Positions 6,390-14,044 are shown, numbered from the stretch's first letter. The stretch is DNA of 14,153 nt from CAZDUS01 sp964609375 (GCA_964609375.1 CAZSSA010000065.1:1-14153); one strand, 5' to 3'. The notes: generated from the sequence alone by a model not told the origin. Numbers and translations are program-made.

Positions 6390-8532
6390 GATCGGAACGC
6401 GATCAAGCCGGCTGGCGGTGGTCCAGACGCGGTCGGTGGTGGATCGCCTGTCCGTTATGTTCCCCGGGTTGCGCTTCGACGTGGTGGAGTGTTCGGCACC
6501 GGGGGATCGCGACAAAGCAATGGATTTGAGGCAGAGTCCGGTTGATTTTTTTACGCGTGATCTGGATGAGGCGTTGTTGTGCGGCGAGATTGACCTGGCG
6601 GTGCACAGCGCCAAGGATATGCCGGATCCGATGCCTGCCGGACTGGAGTGGGTGTGGCTGCCATGGGCCGGGGATTCCCGTGATGTGATGATATTGCCGC
6701 CCGGGCGGACTGTTGGGGACCTGGTGGCACCCCGTGCGGGGATTAGCAGTGAACGGCGTGCAGCGTGGTGCCGTGCCCGGTGGCCGGACGCCCGTTTATT
6801 GCCGGTGCGCGGGACCATTGAGGAGCGGCTGGCACAACTCGATGCGGGGTCGTTTGACGTGATCGTCATGGCCGCGGCGGCGTTGATCCGTCTGGGGATT
6901 GAGGCGCGCATTACGGAATGGATTCCTTTGTCATCGTTGCCGACGCCGGCGGGACAGGGCGTGCTGGGGTTGGTTTTCAGGTCTGGTGATCCGGTTTGGA
7001 CGCGGGTGCGGTCACTGTTCATTAAGCCGGTTGTTTTTGTGGGGGCGGGCGCGGGTATGGCGGGGGCCTGCACGGTGGATGGTGTGGAGGCGTTGAAGTC
7101 TTGCGAGGTGTGCATCCATGATGCCCTGTTGGATCCGGCATTGCTGGACCTGTTGCCGCCGGGTGCGGAACGGATCGAGGCGGGGAAGCGCGGTGGCGGA
7201 GTACAATGTCCGCAGAAACGGATCACGGAGATGGTCTTGAGGCATGCGCGACGGGGGCGGCGGGTGGTCCGGCTGAAGGGTGGTGATCCTGGGATCTTCG
7301 GACGGTTGGCGGAAGAAGCGGAGGCCTTGGAAGCGGCGAGCCTGCCGTTCCGGATTTTACCGGGGGTTAGCAGTCTGAATGCGGCGACGACGGGGACTGG
7401 GATGTTGTTGACGCGGCGCGAGATGTCGGCGGGTTTTTGCGCGATGACAGCGCGGACCGCTTCCGGCGGGGTGACGGATGTTTCGGTGGCGGCGCGCGGG
7501 GCATTGCCGGTGGTGTTTTTCATGGGAGTGGGAGTGGCGGGCGAGTTGGCAGACGCGCTGATGAGGGAGGGGCTCCCGCTGTCTACCCCGGTGGCGGTGG
7601 TCTTTGCGGCAGGGACGGAGGAGGAGTTGGTGATTGAAGCGACGCTGGCCACCCTGACGGAGAGGCTGGCGGCATCGGATTTGCTCCATCCGGTGAAGGG
7701 TGAGGATAGGGCGGCCGGTGTGACAGAGTATCCGGCCTTGATTGTGTGTGGTGAAGTGGCGGGATGTCGGATGAGGGGCGATCGTGGTGCACTACGAGGC
7801 ATGAAGGTGCTGTTGACGGCGAGCGAGGGGATGGGGGCAAGGGGTGCGTCAAGCGTGCGGGACTTTGGCGGGAATCCCGTTTGCCGGCCGATGATCCGGT
7901 TGACGCCTGTAAAGGGACCCTATGAGTGGGTGGGGCACCTGAGGGAGAAGGATTGGCTGGTGGTGACATCGCCCGCGGCGGTGGATTGCCTGCTGGAGGT
8001 CCTGCAGAATGAGCGGGTGGATGTGAGGCGGTTGCCACGGTTGCTGGTGGCGGGGGCGGGGACGGCGGCAAGGCTGGAGAGGAATCGGGTGCTGGCGGAT
8101 CTGATGCCGGAATCCGATTATGGAAGTCCAGGGGTTTTGGAGTGTGCGCGGAAGCATGTGGCGGAGGGGGCGCGGGTGTTGAGGTTGCGGTCGGACCGGG
8201 CAGGAGAGGGATTGACAGAGGCGCTGCGTGGTCTGGGGTTGGTGGTGGATGATGTGGTGCTTTACCGGAACGAACCGGTGCGATATGAGCGGGTGCCTTC
8301 GTTCGATGCGGTTATATTTGCGAGTGGGTCGGCGGTGGAGTCGTTTGTGGTGGGGTGGGGGGTGCGGGCATTGGCGGGCAAGGTGGTGGTGGCGTTTCCG
8401 GGGTCGGCGGTGGTGGCGTTGAAGGCAGCGGGGGTTATGGTGGATGTGGAAGCAGAGGTGTCGAGCATGGAGCGATGTATTGAGGCGATGGCGGTGCGCG
8501 AGGTACGAACGTTTGTGGAGGACGCGGGATGA
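6364..8532 (+). CDS. hemC-cobA-hemD: Fusion of truncated HemC, uroporphyrinogen III methyltransferase (CobA) and HemD
   Basis: This 722-residue protein carries three consecutive activities leading to precorrin-2. Residues 1-219 resemble HemC (porphobilinogen deaminase) domains 1 and 2: R13 in IGTRSS, K84-D85 in HSAKDMP, R131-R132, R149 and R155 in VRGTIEERL, and R176, almost the same numbering as E. coli. HemC then stops; domain 3 and its cofactor cysteine (E. coli C242, in GGCQVP) are absent, and the GKGLF motif of domain 1 is replaced by VDFF. Residues ~222-465 are CobA (SUMT): GAGAGMA at 227-233 in place of the usual GAGPGDP, GKRGGG at 274-279, and VVRLKGGDP at 301-309. Residues ~480-722 are HemD (uroporphyrinogen III synthase): VVTSPAAV at 533-540 and FASGSAVESF from 652. 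HemD is a loosely conserved family, so that call rests on pattern and position. The stop overlaps hemB by 4 bp (ATGA). Confidence 0.88.
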   Translation: MEKSCKAYRIGTRSSRLAVVQTRSVVDRLSVMFPGLRFDVVECSAPGDRDKAMDLRQSPVDFFTRDLDEALLCGEIDLAVHSAKDMPDPMPAGLEWVWLPWAGDSRDVMILPPGRTVGDLVAPRAGISSERRAAWCRARWPDARLLPVRGTIEERLAQLDAGSFDVIVMAAAALIRLGIEARITEWIPLSSLPTPAGQGVLGLVFRSGDPVWTRVRSLFIKPVVFVGAGAGMAGACTVDGVEALKSCEVCIHDALLDPALLDLLPPGAERIEAGKRGGGVQCPQKRITEMVLRHARRGRRVVRLKGGDPGIFGRLAEEAEALEAASLPFRILPGVSSLNAATTGTGMLLTRREMSAGFCAMTARTASGGVTDVSVAARGALPVVFFMGVGVAGELADALMREGLPLSTPVAVVFAAGTEEELVIEATLATLTERLAASDLLHPVKGEDRAAGVTEYPALIVCGEVAGCRMRGDRGALRGMKVLLTASEGMGARGASSVRDFGGNPVCRPMIRLTPVKGPYEWVGHLREKDWLVVTSPAAVDCLLEVLQNERVDVRRLPRLLVAGAGTAARLERNRVLADLMPESDYGSPGVLECARKHVAEGARVLRLRSDRAGEGLTEALRGLGLVVDDVVLYRNEPVRYERVPSFDAVIFASGSAVESFVVGWGVRALAGKVVVAFPGSAVVALKAAGVMVDVEAEVSSMERCIEAMAVREVRTFVEDAG

Positions 8533-9515
8533 ATGGCTATCCGGAGCGGAGAATGAGACGGTTGCGGCAGAGTGCCGGGGTGCGGCGTTTGTTTGAAGGT
8601 GAGATGCCGGGGCCGGGCCGTTTCCTGTGGCCGGTTTTTGTGGTGGAAGGGCAGGGGGTTCGGCAGGCAATAGCGTCGATGCCGGGGCAGTATCGGTACA
8701 GTCCGGATCGACTGGTGGAGGCGATGGAGCCGGTAGTGGCGATGGGTGTGGGAGGGATTCTGGTGTTTGGGGTGATTGAGGCGGGGAGTAAGGACGAAGG
8801 GGGGAAGGCGGCCATCGATCCAAAAGGAGTGGTGGCGCAGACGGTGCGACTGGTCCGTCGTCGGTTTCCGGGGCTGGTTATCTTTACGGATGTGTGTTTG
8901 TGCGGGTACACGAACCACGGGCATTGCGGGTTGCTCGACAGCAAGGGGATGGTGGACAACGATGTGACGGTGACGATGTTGGGGCGTGTGGCGGTGGTTC
9001 ATGGCGAAGCTGGGGCGACGGGAGTGGCGCCTAGCGCCATGATGGATGGGCAGGTGCAGGGGATCCGACAAGCGCTGGATGGTGCGGAGTTGGATGAGGT
9101 GTTGATCATGAGCTATTCGACAAAGTTTGCCTCCAATTTTTATGGGCCGTTCCGGCAGGCGGCGGGGTCGAATCCGGCGCAAGGCGACCGCCGGGGTTAT
9201 CAGGCATCGTTTGCGGATCCGCGCCGGGCATTGCTTGAGTCGGTGTTAGATGAGGCTGAGGGGGCCGATGTGTTGATGGTTAAGCCGGCGTTGTGCTATC
9301 TGGATATGCTTGTGCGGTTGAGGGAGCGGACCGATTTACCGTTGGCGGCGTACAATGTGAGCGGTGAGTATGCCATGGTGACGGCGGCGGCTGAGCGCGG
9401 GTGGGGGGATTGGCGCGGCATGGTGAGGGAAAGCGTGGTGGCGATGGCGCGGGCCGGGGCGGATATCGTGATTTCACATTGGGCGGACCGGTATAGTGAG
9501 TGGGCGAAGGAGTGA
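8529..9515 (+). CDS. hemB: Porphobilinogen synthase (5-aminolevulinate dehydratase)
   Basis: HemB condenses two 5-aminolevulinate molecules to porphobilinogen in the cytoplasm. The 328-residue product has the family's normal length. The active-site lysines are present: K199 in SYSTKFASNFYGP, and Schiff-base K252 in MVKPALCYLD. The zinc-type cysteine site is intact, C123, C125 and C133 in DVCLCGYTNHGHCG, so a zinc-dependent enzyme is expected rather than the magnesium type with aspartates here. The N-terminus RRMRRLRQSAGVRRLF matches the usual RxRRLR start. The ATG overlaps the previous stop (ATGA), with GGAGG at 8517-8521 seven nt upstream. Only 2 bp separate it from hemL. It supplies porphobilinogen to the HemC-containing fusion just upstream. 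Confidence 0.96.
   Translation: MNGYPERRMRRLRQSAGVRRLFEGEMPGPGRFLWPVFVVEGQGVRQAIASMPGQYRYSPDRLVEAMEPVVAMGVGGILVFGVIEAGSKDEGGKAAIDPKGVVAQTVRLVRRRFPGLVIFTDVCLCGYTNHGHCGLLDSKGMVDNDVTVTMLGRVAVVHGEAGATGVAPSAMMDGQVQGIRQALDGAELDEVLIMSYSTKFASNFYGPFRQAAGSNPAQGDRRGYQASFADPRRALLESVLDEAEGADVLMVKPALCYLDMLVRLRERTDLPLAAYNVSGEYAMVTAAAERGWGDWRGMVRESVVAMARAGADIVISHWADRYSEWAKE
9507..9512 (+). promoter_or_regulatory. Ribosome binding site of hemL
   Basis: AAGGAG directly precedes the hemB stop codon and lies 5 nt before the ATG at 9518. It selects that ATG over the in-frame GTG at 9500, which is inside hemB. Confidence 0.75.
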
Positions 9516-9517
9516 TT

Positions 9518-10801
9518 ATGGGCGTTGAATGTTGTGAAGCGTTGTTTAGGCGAGCCTGCCGGGTGATGCCGGGAGGGGTGAATAGTCCGGTGCGGTCATT
9601 CCAGGCGGTTGGGGGGACCCCGGTGGCGTTTGAGAGCGGCGCTGGTGCCCGGGTGTTCACAACGGACGGGCGTGAGTTGGTGGATTTCTGTTGCTCGTGG
9701 GGACCGTTGATTCTTGGACATGCACACCCGAAGGTGGTGGAAGCGGTGTGTCGGGCGGCGTCGAGTGGGATGAGTTTCGGGGCGAACACGAGACGGGAAG
9801 TTGAATTTGCGGAATTGTTATGCCGGTGCGTGCCTTCGCTGGACATGGTGCGATTGGTGAATTCAGGGACCGAAGCGGTGATGACGGCATTGCGATTGGC
9901 ACGGGGAGTGACGGGGCGCCATAAGATACTCAAGTTCGAGGGGTGTTATCATGGTCATGCCGATTATCTGCTGGTGGCAGCGGGGAGTGGATTGTTGACG
10001 GGGGCCGTAGCCACGTCTGATGGGATTTCGCCGGCAGTGCTGGAGGACGTTCTGCTGGCACCGTACAACGATTTGGCGGCGGTTGAGGCTCTGGTTAAAG
10101 AACAGGGTCATGAGTTGGCGGCGATTGTGGTTGAGCCGGTGGCAGGGAACATGGGATTGGTTAAGCCGGTGGATGGATTTCTGCCTGGGTTGCGGCGCGT
10201 AGCGGATGCCTGTGGGGCGTTGCTGATATTCGATGAAGTGATCACAGGGTTTCGTTTGGGGCCAACCACGTACGGACAGATGATCGGTGTGACGCCGGAC
10301 CTGACCTGTTTGGGGAAGATTATTGGTGGCGGGTTGCCGATAGGGGCGGTAGGTGGGCGGCGGGGTGTGATGGAGGCGTTGGCGCCGGTTGGTAGAGTTT
10401 ATCAGGCGGGAACCCTGAGTGGGAATCCAGTGGCGGTGGCGGCAGGGATGGCGACGCTGATGGTGTTGCTGGAGGACGATCCTTATCCGAGGCTGGAAAG
10501 GTTGGGGCGGCAATTGGCGGACGGGCTGAACGTGGCGGCAAGTGAAGCGGGACGAGAGATGCAGTGTCCTGTGGAGGGGAGCCTGTTTACTCCGTTTTTT
10601 ATTAATGAGCCGGTGGTCGATTTGGCATCGGCCAAGCGGTGTGATGTGGAAGCGTTTGCCCGCTTCTTTCAGGCAATGTTGAAGGCGGGGTACTATTTAC
10701 CGCCAGCCCAGTTTGAGGTAGGATTTGTTTCCGAAGCGCATACTGCGGAAGACATTGAGCGATTTGTGGAGGCGGTGCGGAAATTTTTTTCCATGAGTTG
10801 A
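9518..10801 (+). CDS. hemL: Glutamate-1-semialdehyde 2,1-aminomutase
   Basis: HemL is a PLP enzyme that converts glutamate-1-semialdehyde to 5-aminolevulinate and works with HemA, which makes the unstable substrate. The 427-residue product is full length. Visible motifs: MPGGVNSPVR at the N-terminus (17-26), NSGTEA at 115-120, GCYHGHAD at 142-149, the PLP-ring aspartate D239 in FDEVITGFR, and the PLP lysine K267 in CLGKIIGGGLPIGA (E. coli K265). The C-terminal end (PPAQFEVGFVSEAHTAEDIE) is also typical. This is the last gene of the + strand run. hemA and hemL flank the set, so the 5-aminolevulinate branch is complete within the operon. A 108-bp gap follows, then the convergent uvrB. Confidence 0.96.
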   Translation: MGVECCEALFRRACRVMPGGVNSPVRSFQAVGGTPVAFESGAGARVFTTDGRELVDFCCSWGPLILGHAHPKVVEAVCRAASSGMSFGANTRREVEFAELLCRCVPSLDMVRLVNSGTEAVMTALRLARGVTGRHKILKFEGCYHGHADYLLVAAGSGLLTGAVATSDGISPAVLEDVLLAPYNDLAAVEALVKEQGHELAAIVVEPVAGNMGLVKPVDGFLPGLRRVADACGALLIFDEVITGFRLGPTTYGQMIGVTPDLTCLGKIIGGGLPIGAVGGRRGVMEALAPVGRVYQAGTLSGNPVAVAAGMATLMVLLEDDPYPRLERLGRQLADGLNVAASEAGREMQCPVEGSLFTPFFINEPVVDLASAKRCDVEAFARFFQAMLKAGYYLPPAQFEVGFVSEAHTAEDIERFVEAVRKFFSMS

Positions 10802-10909
10802 GCGCTATTTCGACTCCAGAAAGAAAGATCGCGCTGTTTTTCCGGTGCGGGAATCAAAAGCACACGGGGGACCTGTGAGAGGGGGAACACCGGCTTCTCG
10901 CAGTGCCAA
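10802..10909. other. Convergent intergenic region between hemL and uvrB
   Basis: This short gap between two converging genes should hold transcription termination for both. On the + strand, AGCGC (10801-10805) can pair with GCGCT (10831-10835), followed at 10837-10841 by five T residues, but the stem is only 5 bp with a 25-nt loop. A better hairpin pairs CTGTGAGA (10873-10880) with TCTCGCAG (10896-10903), 8 bp with one G-U, but it has no T-tract on either side. Neither is a convincing intrinsic terminator. No gene is seen here. Confidence 0.4.
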
Positions 10910-12952
10910 TCAGTAGCGGAATGTTTTGGCTTTGCGAGGCTTCTTTGCCGGGGTGGTTTTGGGTTCATCACCTTGAATGCCGGAAGCTGAGCGCAATTCC
11001 TTGATCTGGTCTCGCAATATGGCGGCGCGTTCGAACTCCAATGAGTCGGCCGCTTCAATCATTTCCGCTTCCATCTCCCGCAAGGTGGCATGGATATCGT
11101 AATCGGCGCCGCTTTCGCGGGCGACCAGATCCTCGATGTCGTGGCTCCTGGCCTCAATGACCAGACTTTCCTGAATGCTCTTTTGGATGCTAAGCGGGGT
11201 GATGTGATGCTTCTTGTTGTAGGCGAGTTGCTTTGCCCGGCGTTGCTCCGTGACTTCAATCATCCGGCGCATGGAGTCGGTGATTTTGTCGGCGTACAGA
11301 ATGACTTTGCCATCCAGGTGTCGGGCGGCGCGGCCCGCGGTCTGGATGAGTGAGGTCTCCGAACGGAGGAAGCCTTCCTTGTCGGCATCGAGTACGGCCA
11401 CGAGCGACACTTCCGGAAGGTCGAGACCTTCCCGAAGGAGGTTGACGCCGATGAGGCAGTCGAAATCGGCCTTGCGGAGACTGCGAAGGATTTCCACGCG
11501 CTGGATGGTGTCGATATCGGAATGCAGGTAGCGCGCTTTCAGGCCAAGGGATTTGAGGTAATCGGCGAGATCCTCGGCGGTCCGCTTGGTGAGTGTGGTG
11601 ACCAGGATCCGTTCGCCGCGTTCCGCATGAGCGCGGATTTCCTCCATGACGTCATCGACCTGGTTTTTCAGGGGGCGCACATGGACGGGTGGGTCGACCA
11701 GGCCGGTTGGGCGGATAAGTTGGGGGATGGGTGGCGGCGAGGCTTGTCGCTCGAAGGGGCCCGGGGTGGCTGAGGTGAAAATGATGGGACCGACGGTGTT
11801 CATGAACTCGTCAAAATTCAGGGGGCGGTTGTCGCGGGCGGAGGGAAGGCGGAATCCGTGTTCCACCAGTACCGACTTGCGGGCCTGGTCGCCGTTGTAC
11901 ATGGCGCGGAGCTGCGGGATGGTGACGTGGGATTCGTCGATGACCGTCAGGAAATCGCCGGGGAAGTAACTCAGGAGTGTTGCCGGTTGAGAACCGGGGG
12001 GGCGTCCGCCGAGGTGGCGGGAATAGTTTTCGATGCCGGAGCAGTAGCCGATTTCCTTGAGCATTTCCATGTCATACATGGTGCGCATTTTGATGCGCTG
12101 GGCTTCCAGCAGTTTGCCGTTGGTCTCGAACCAGCGGACGCGTTCCTCCATTTCGGCGATGATGGCCGAGATGGCGACTTCGATTTTCTCGTAGGGCATG
12201 ACGAAGTGGGTGGCGGGAGAGATGACCACGCGGTTGAGCCGGCTGTCGGTGTGGCCGCTGACGACGTCGAAATTCATGGCCTGATCGAGTTGGTCGCCGA
12301 AGAATTCCAGGCGGACGCCCTTGGTGGAATAGGAGGGGAAGACATCCACGGTATCCCCCCGGACGCGGAAAGTGCCGGGTTCCGGGGCGTAATCGTTACG
12401 GGTGTACTGGATGGTGACCAGTTTTTGCAGGAGTTCATCCCGGTCGACGATGTCGCCGGGGGCGATGGCGACAACCATGTTGCGGTAGTCCTCGGGCGAG
12501 CCGAGGCCGTAGATGCAGGAGACGGAGGCCACGATGATGACGTCGTCCCGGGCGAGGAGGGAATTGGTGGCGGAGAGACGGAGGCGTTCGATCTCCTTGT
12601 TGATGGAAGCGTCCTTCTCGATGTAGGTGTCTGTTTGGGGGATATAGGCCTCGGGTTGGTAATAGTCGTAATAGCTGACGAAGTATTCCACGGCGTTATC
12701 GGGGAAGAAGATTTTCAATTCCGAGTAGAGTTGGGCGGCGAGGGTTTTATTGTGCGAGACCACCAGGGTTGGGCGGTTGTGGCGGGCGATGACGTTGGCG
12801 ATGGTGAAGGTTTTCCCGGAACCGGTGACGCCCTCCAGAACCTGGAAGCGGGTGGTGGGTGAAGGGTTATCGAGGCCGCGGCAGAGTGCGGCGATGGCCT
12901 CCGGCTGGTCGCCGGTGGGTTTATAGGGGGAGTGTAATGAGAACGTTGTCAT
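10910..12952 (-). CDS. uvrB: Excinuclease ABC subunit B
   Basis: UvrB is the damage-verifying helicase-like subunit of nucleotide excision repair; UvrA loads it and it recruits UvrC. The 680-residue product is full length. Visible features: Walker A G44-S-G-K47-T48; the beta-hairpin region YDYYQPEAY (95-103) that inserts between DNA strands; DESH Walker B at 339-342; SATPGP at 394-399; helicase motif VI QTAGRAARH at 537-545; and the C-terminal UVR motif (about 622-657, EMEAEMIEAADSLEFERAA) that contacts UvrC. The ATG at 12952 gives the expected start (YKPTGDQPEAI). No Shine-Dalgarno sequence is seen ahead of it. It lies 21 bp after nadA, in the same frame, so it is probably cotranscribed and perhaps translated by coupling. 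Confidence 0.97.
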   Translation of the reverse strand: MTTFSLHSPYKPTGDQPEAIAALCRGLDNPSPTTRFQVLEGVTGSGKTFTIANVIARHNRPTLVVSHNKTLAAQLYSELKIFFPDNAVEYFVSYYDYYQPEAYIPQTDTYIEKDASINKEIERLRLSATNSLLARDDVIIVASVSCIYGLGSPEDYRNMVVAIAPGDIVDRDELLQKLVTIQYTRNDYAPEPGTFRVRGDTVDVFPSYSTKGVRLEFFGDQLDQAMNFDVVSGHTDSRLNRVVISPATHFVMPYEKIEVAISAIIAEMEERVRWFETNGKLLEAQRIKMRTMYDMEMLKEIGYCSGIENYSRHLGGRPPGSQPATLLSYFPGDFLTVIDESHVTIPQLRAMYNGDQARKSVLVEHGFRLPSARDNRPLNFDEFMNTVGPIIFTSATPGPFERQASPPPIPQLIRPTGLVDPPVHVRPLKNQVDDVMEEIRAHAERGERILVTTLTKRTAEDLADYLKSLGLKARYLHSDIDTIQRVEILRSLRKADFDCLIGVNLLREGLDLPEVSLVAVLDADKEGFLRSETSLIQTAGRAARHLDGKVILYADKITDSMRRMIEVTEQRRAKQLAYNKKHHITPLSIQKSIQESLVIEARSHDIEDLVARESGADYDIHATLREMEAEMIEAADSLEFERAAILRDQIKELRSASGIQGDEPKTTPAKKPRKAKTFRY

Positions 12953-12969
12953 ATGCTGCTGTACAGACA

Positions 12970-12983
12970 GGCCCTACAGGGCC
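12970..12983 (-). repeat. Small inverted repeat over the nadA stop, ahead of uvrB
   Basis: GGCCCT and AGGGCC form a perfect inverted repeat (5-bp stem with a four-base loop, or 6 bp with two) that contains the nadA stop codon (12974-12976). An 8-bp palindrome CTGTACAG follows at 12959-12966, between this hairpin and the uvrB ATG. There is no T-tract, so it is not a typical terminator. It may shape translation or stability of the nadA-uvrB junction, or be chance in GC-rich DNA. Confidence 0.4.
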
Positions 12984-13996
12984 AACATTCGTTCCAGGCA
13001 GAGGCGGGCCTCTGCTGCCAGGGATTGGGGTACGGTGATCCGGTTTTTGTCGGGCCAGTCGCGGAGGACGCGCAACAGGTTTTGTTCGTTGGTCTTGGCC
13101 ATATTGGGGCAGAACGAACCGCGCAACATTTTGATCGTGAGCCGGTCCTTGTATTCGGTGGCGAGGCGTCGGACGAGTTGGGATTCCGTGCCGATGACGA
13201 TGGTGGAACCTGCCGGGGCGTTGCGGACGTAGGCGATGATCTGGGCGGTGGAGCCGTGAGCGTCCACGAGCCGGACGACTTCCTTGGGGGACTCGGGATG
13301 GACGATGATTTTGGCATCAGGCCAATTGGTGCGGGCGGTGTGGACATCGGCCACGGTGAAGTTGACGTGAATGGGACAGAAACCACCCCAGACAATGACG
13401 CGGACGCGATTCAGGTCAGCGGGGGTCAGGCCGCCATTGGGTTGGCGGTAGTCGTAGATGGCGATCTGTTCATCCGGAATGCCGAGGTCGTGGGCGCTGT
13501 TGATCCCCAGATGGATGTCGGGGAGAAAGAATATTTTTTTCTGCTGGTTCAGAGCCCATTGGAAGATTTTGGGGGCATTGCTGGAGGTGCAGGCGCTGCC
13601 GCCGTTACGGCCACAGAAGGCTTTGACGCGGGCGGTGCTATTGACATAGACGATGGGGAGCCAGCCGCCGCCGTATTGTTGGAGGAAGGACCAGGCCTTG
13701 TCGACGATGTACGAGTCGGCCATGTCGGCCATGGGACAGCCGGCGCCGGTTTCCGGCATATAGACAGACTGGCGCGGGGTGGTCAGGATATCGGCCGATT
13801 CAGCCATGAAATGAACGCCGCAGAAGACGATGCGTTCGGCGGTGCTGGCGGCGGCCTTGCGGGCCAATTCCAGTGAATCACCAATCACATCCACATGGCG
13901 CAGGACGGAAGGATCCTGGTATTGGTGTCCCAGAATCAGCAGATTGGAATCGATTTGTTTGCGAATGGCGTCAATTTGATGGTTAATTTCCTGCAT
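12974..13996 (-). CDS. nadA: Quinolinate synthase A
   Basis: NadA condenses iminoaspartate (from NadB) with dihydroxyacetone phosphate to quinolinate, the precursor of NAD. It is a cytoplasmic [4Fe-4S] enzyme. The 340-residue product has the normal length. The three cluster cysteines are recognisable: C59 in FCGVHFMAE, C136 in ACTSSNA and C296 in FCPNMAKT. LGHQYQ at 22-27 supplies the conserved His/Tyr, GDSLELA at 39-45 the substrate loop, and HPE sits at 233-235. The start at 13996 is chosen because AAGGAG lies 6 nt upstream; extending to ATG 14050 would add 18 residues (MQHPSTIILL...) not typical of NadA. No nadB or nadC is visible here, so the rest of the pathway lies elsewhere. uvrB follows after 21 bp. 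Confidence 0.96.
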   Translation of the reverse strand: MQEINHQIDAIRKQIDSNLLILGHQYQDPSVLRHVDVIGDSLELARKAAASTAERIVFCGVHFMAESADILTTPRQSVYMPETGAGCPMADMADSYIVDKAWSFLQQYGGGWLPIVYVNSTARVKAFCGRNGGSACTSSNAPKIFQWALNQQKKIFFLPDIHLGINSAHDLGIPDEQIAIYDYRQPNGGLTPADLNRVRVIVWGGFCPIHVNFTVADVHTARTNWPDAKIIVHPESPKEVVRLVDAHGSTAQIIAYVRNAPAGSTIVIGTESQLVRRLATEYKDRLTIKMLRGSFCPNMAKTNEQNLLRVLRDWPDKNRITVPQSLAAEARLCLERMLAL

Positions 13997-14002
13997 GGCC
14001 GT

Positions 14003-14008
14003 CTCCTT
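14003..14008 (-). promoter_or_regulatory. Ribosome binding site of nadA
   Basis: On the - strand AAGGAG lies 6 nt before the ATG at 13996 and decides this start over the upstream ATG at 14050. Confidence 0.78.
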
Positions 14009-14044
14009 GGCGTGGTATCTTAGCAAAATAATCGTGGATGGGTG

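Noticed and set aside
7207..7209. C282 of the fusion (in GGGVQCPQ) as a replacement for the HemC cofactor cysteine
   Set aside because: It looks faintly like GGCQVP, but the segment aligns with the normal CobA GKRxGxxxxPQ region, so the resemblance is probably chance.
6384..7802. 472-codon open frame on the - strand, opposite the HemC-CobA-HemD gene
   Set aside because: Its translation is low-complexity (Ser/Pro/Arg/Thr-rich) with no domain, and G-ending codons on the + strand naturally remove stops from this antisense frame. The + strand frame has clear enzyme motifs.
10801..10841. Possible intrinsic terminator of the hem operon
   Set aside because: The T-run is present, but the stem is only 5 bp with a 25-nt loop and overlaps the stop codon. 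I mention it under the intergenic region but do not call it a terminator.
10842..10903. Possible pseudoknot: CCGGTG (10842-10847) with CACCGG (10888-10893) inside the loop of the 10873-10903 hairpin
   Set aside because: The pairings are short and G/C-rich, and lie in a gap between convergent genes with nothing for them to regulate. Chance is the simpler explanation.
11858..12862. 334-codon open frame on the + strand, opposite uvrB
   Set aside because: It is a Gly/Val/Asp-rich mirror of uvrB codons with no motif. The + strand frame 12953-13876 opposite nadA is rejected likewise.
12956..12970. LexA-like operator before uvrB (CTG...CAG around CTGTACAG)
   Set aside because: The outer half-sites are separated by 9 nt rather than the 10 of the E. 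coli SOS box, the core differs, and the site is inside the nadA-uvrB junction rather than at a promoter.
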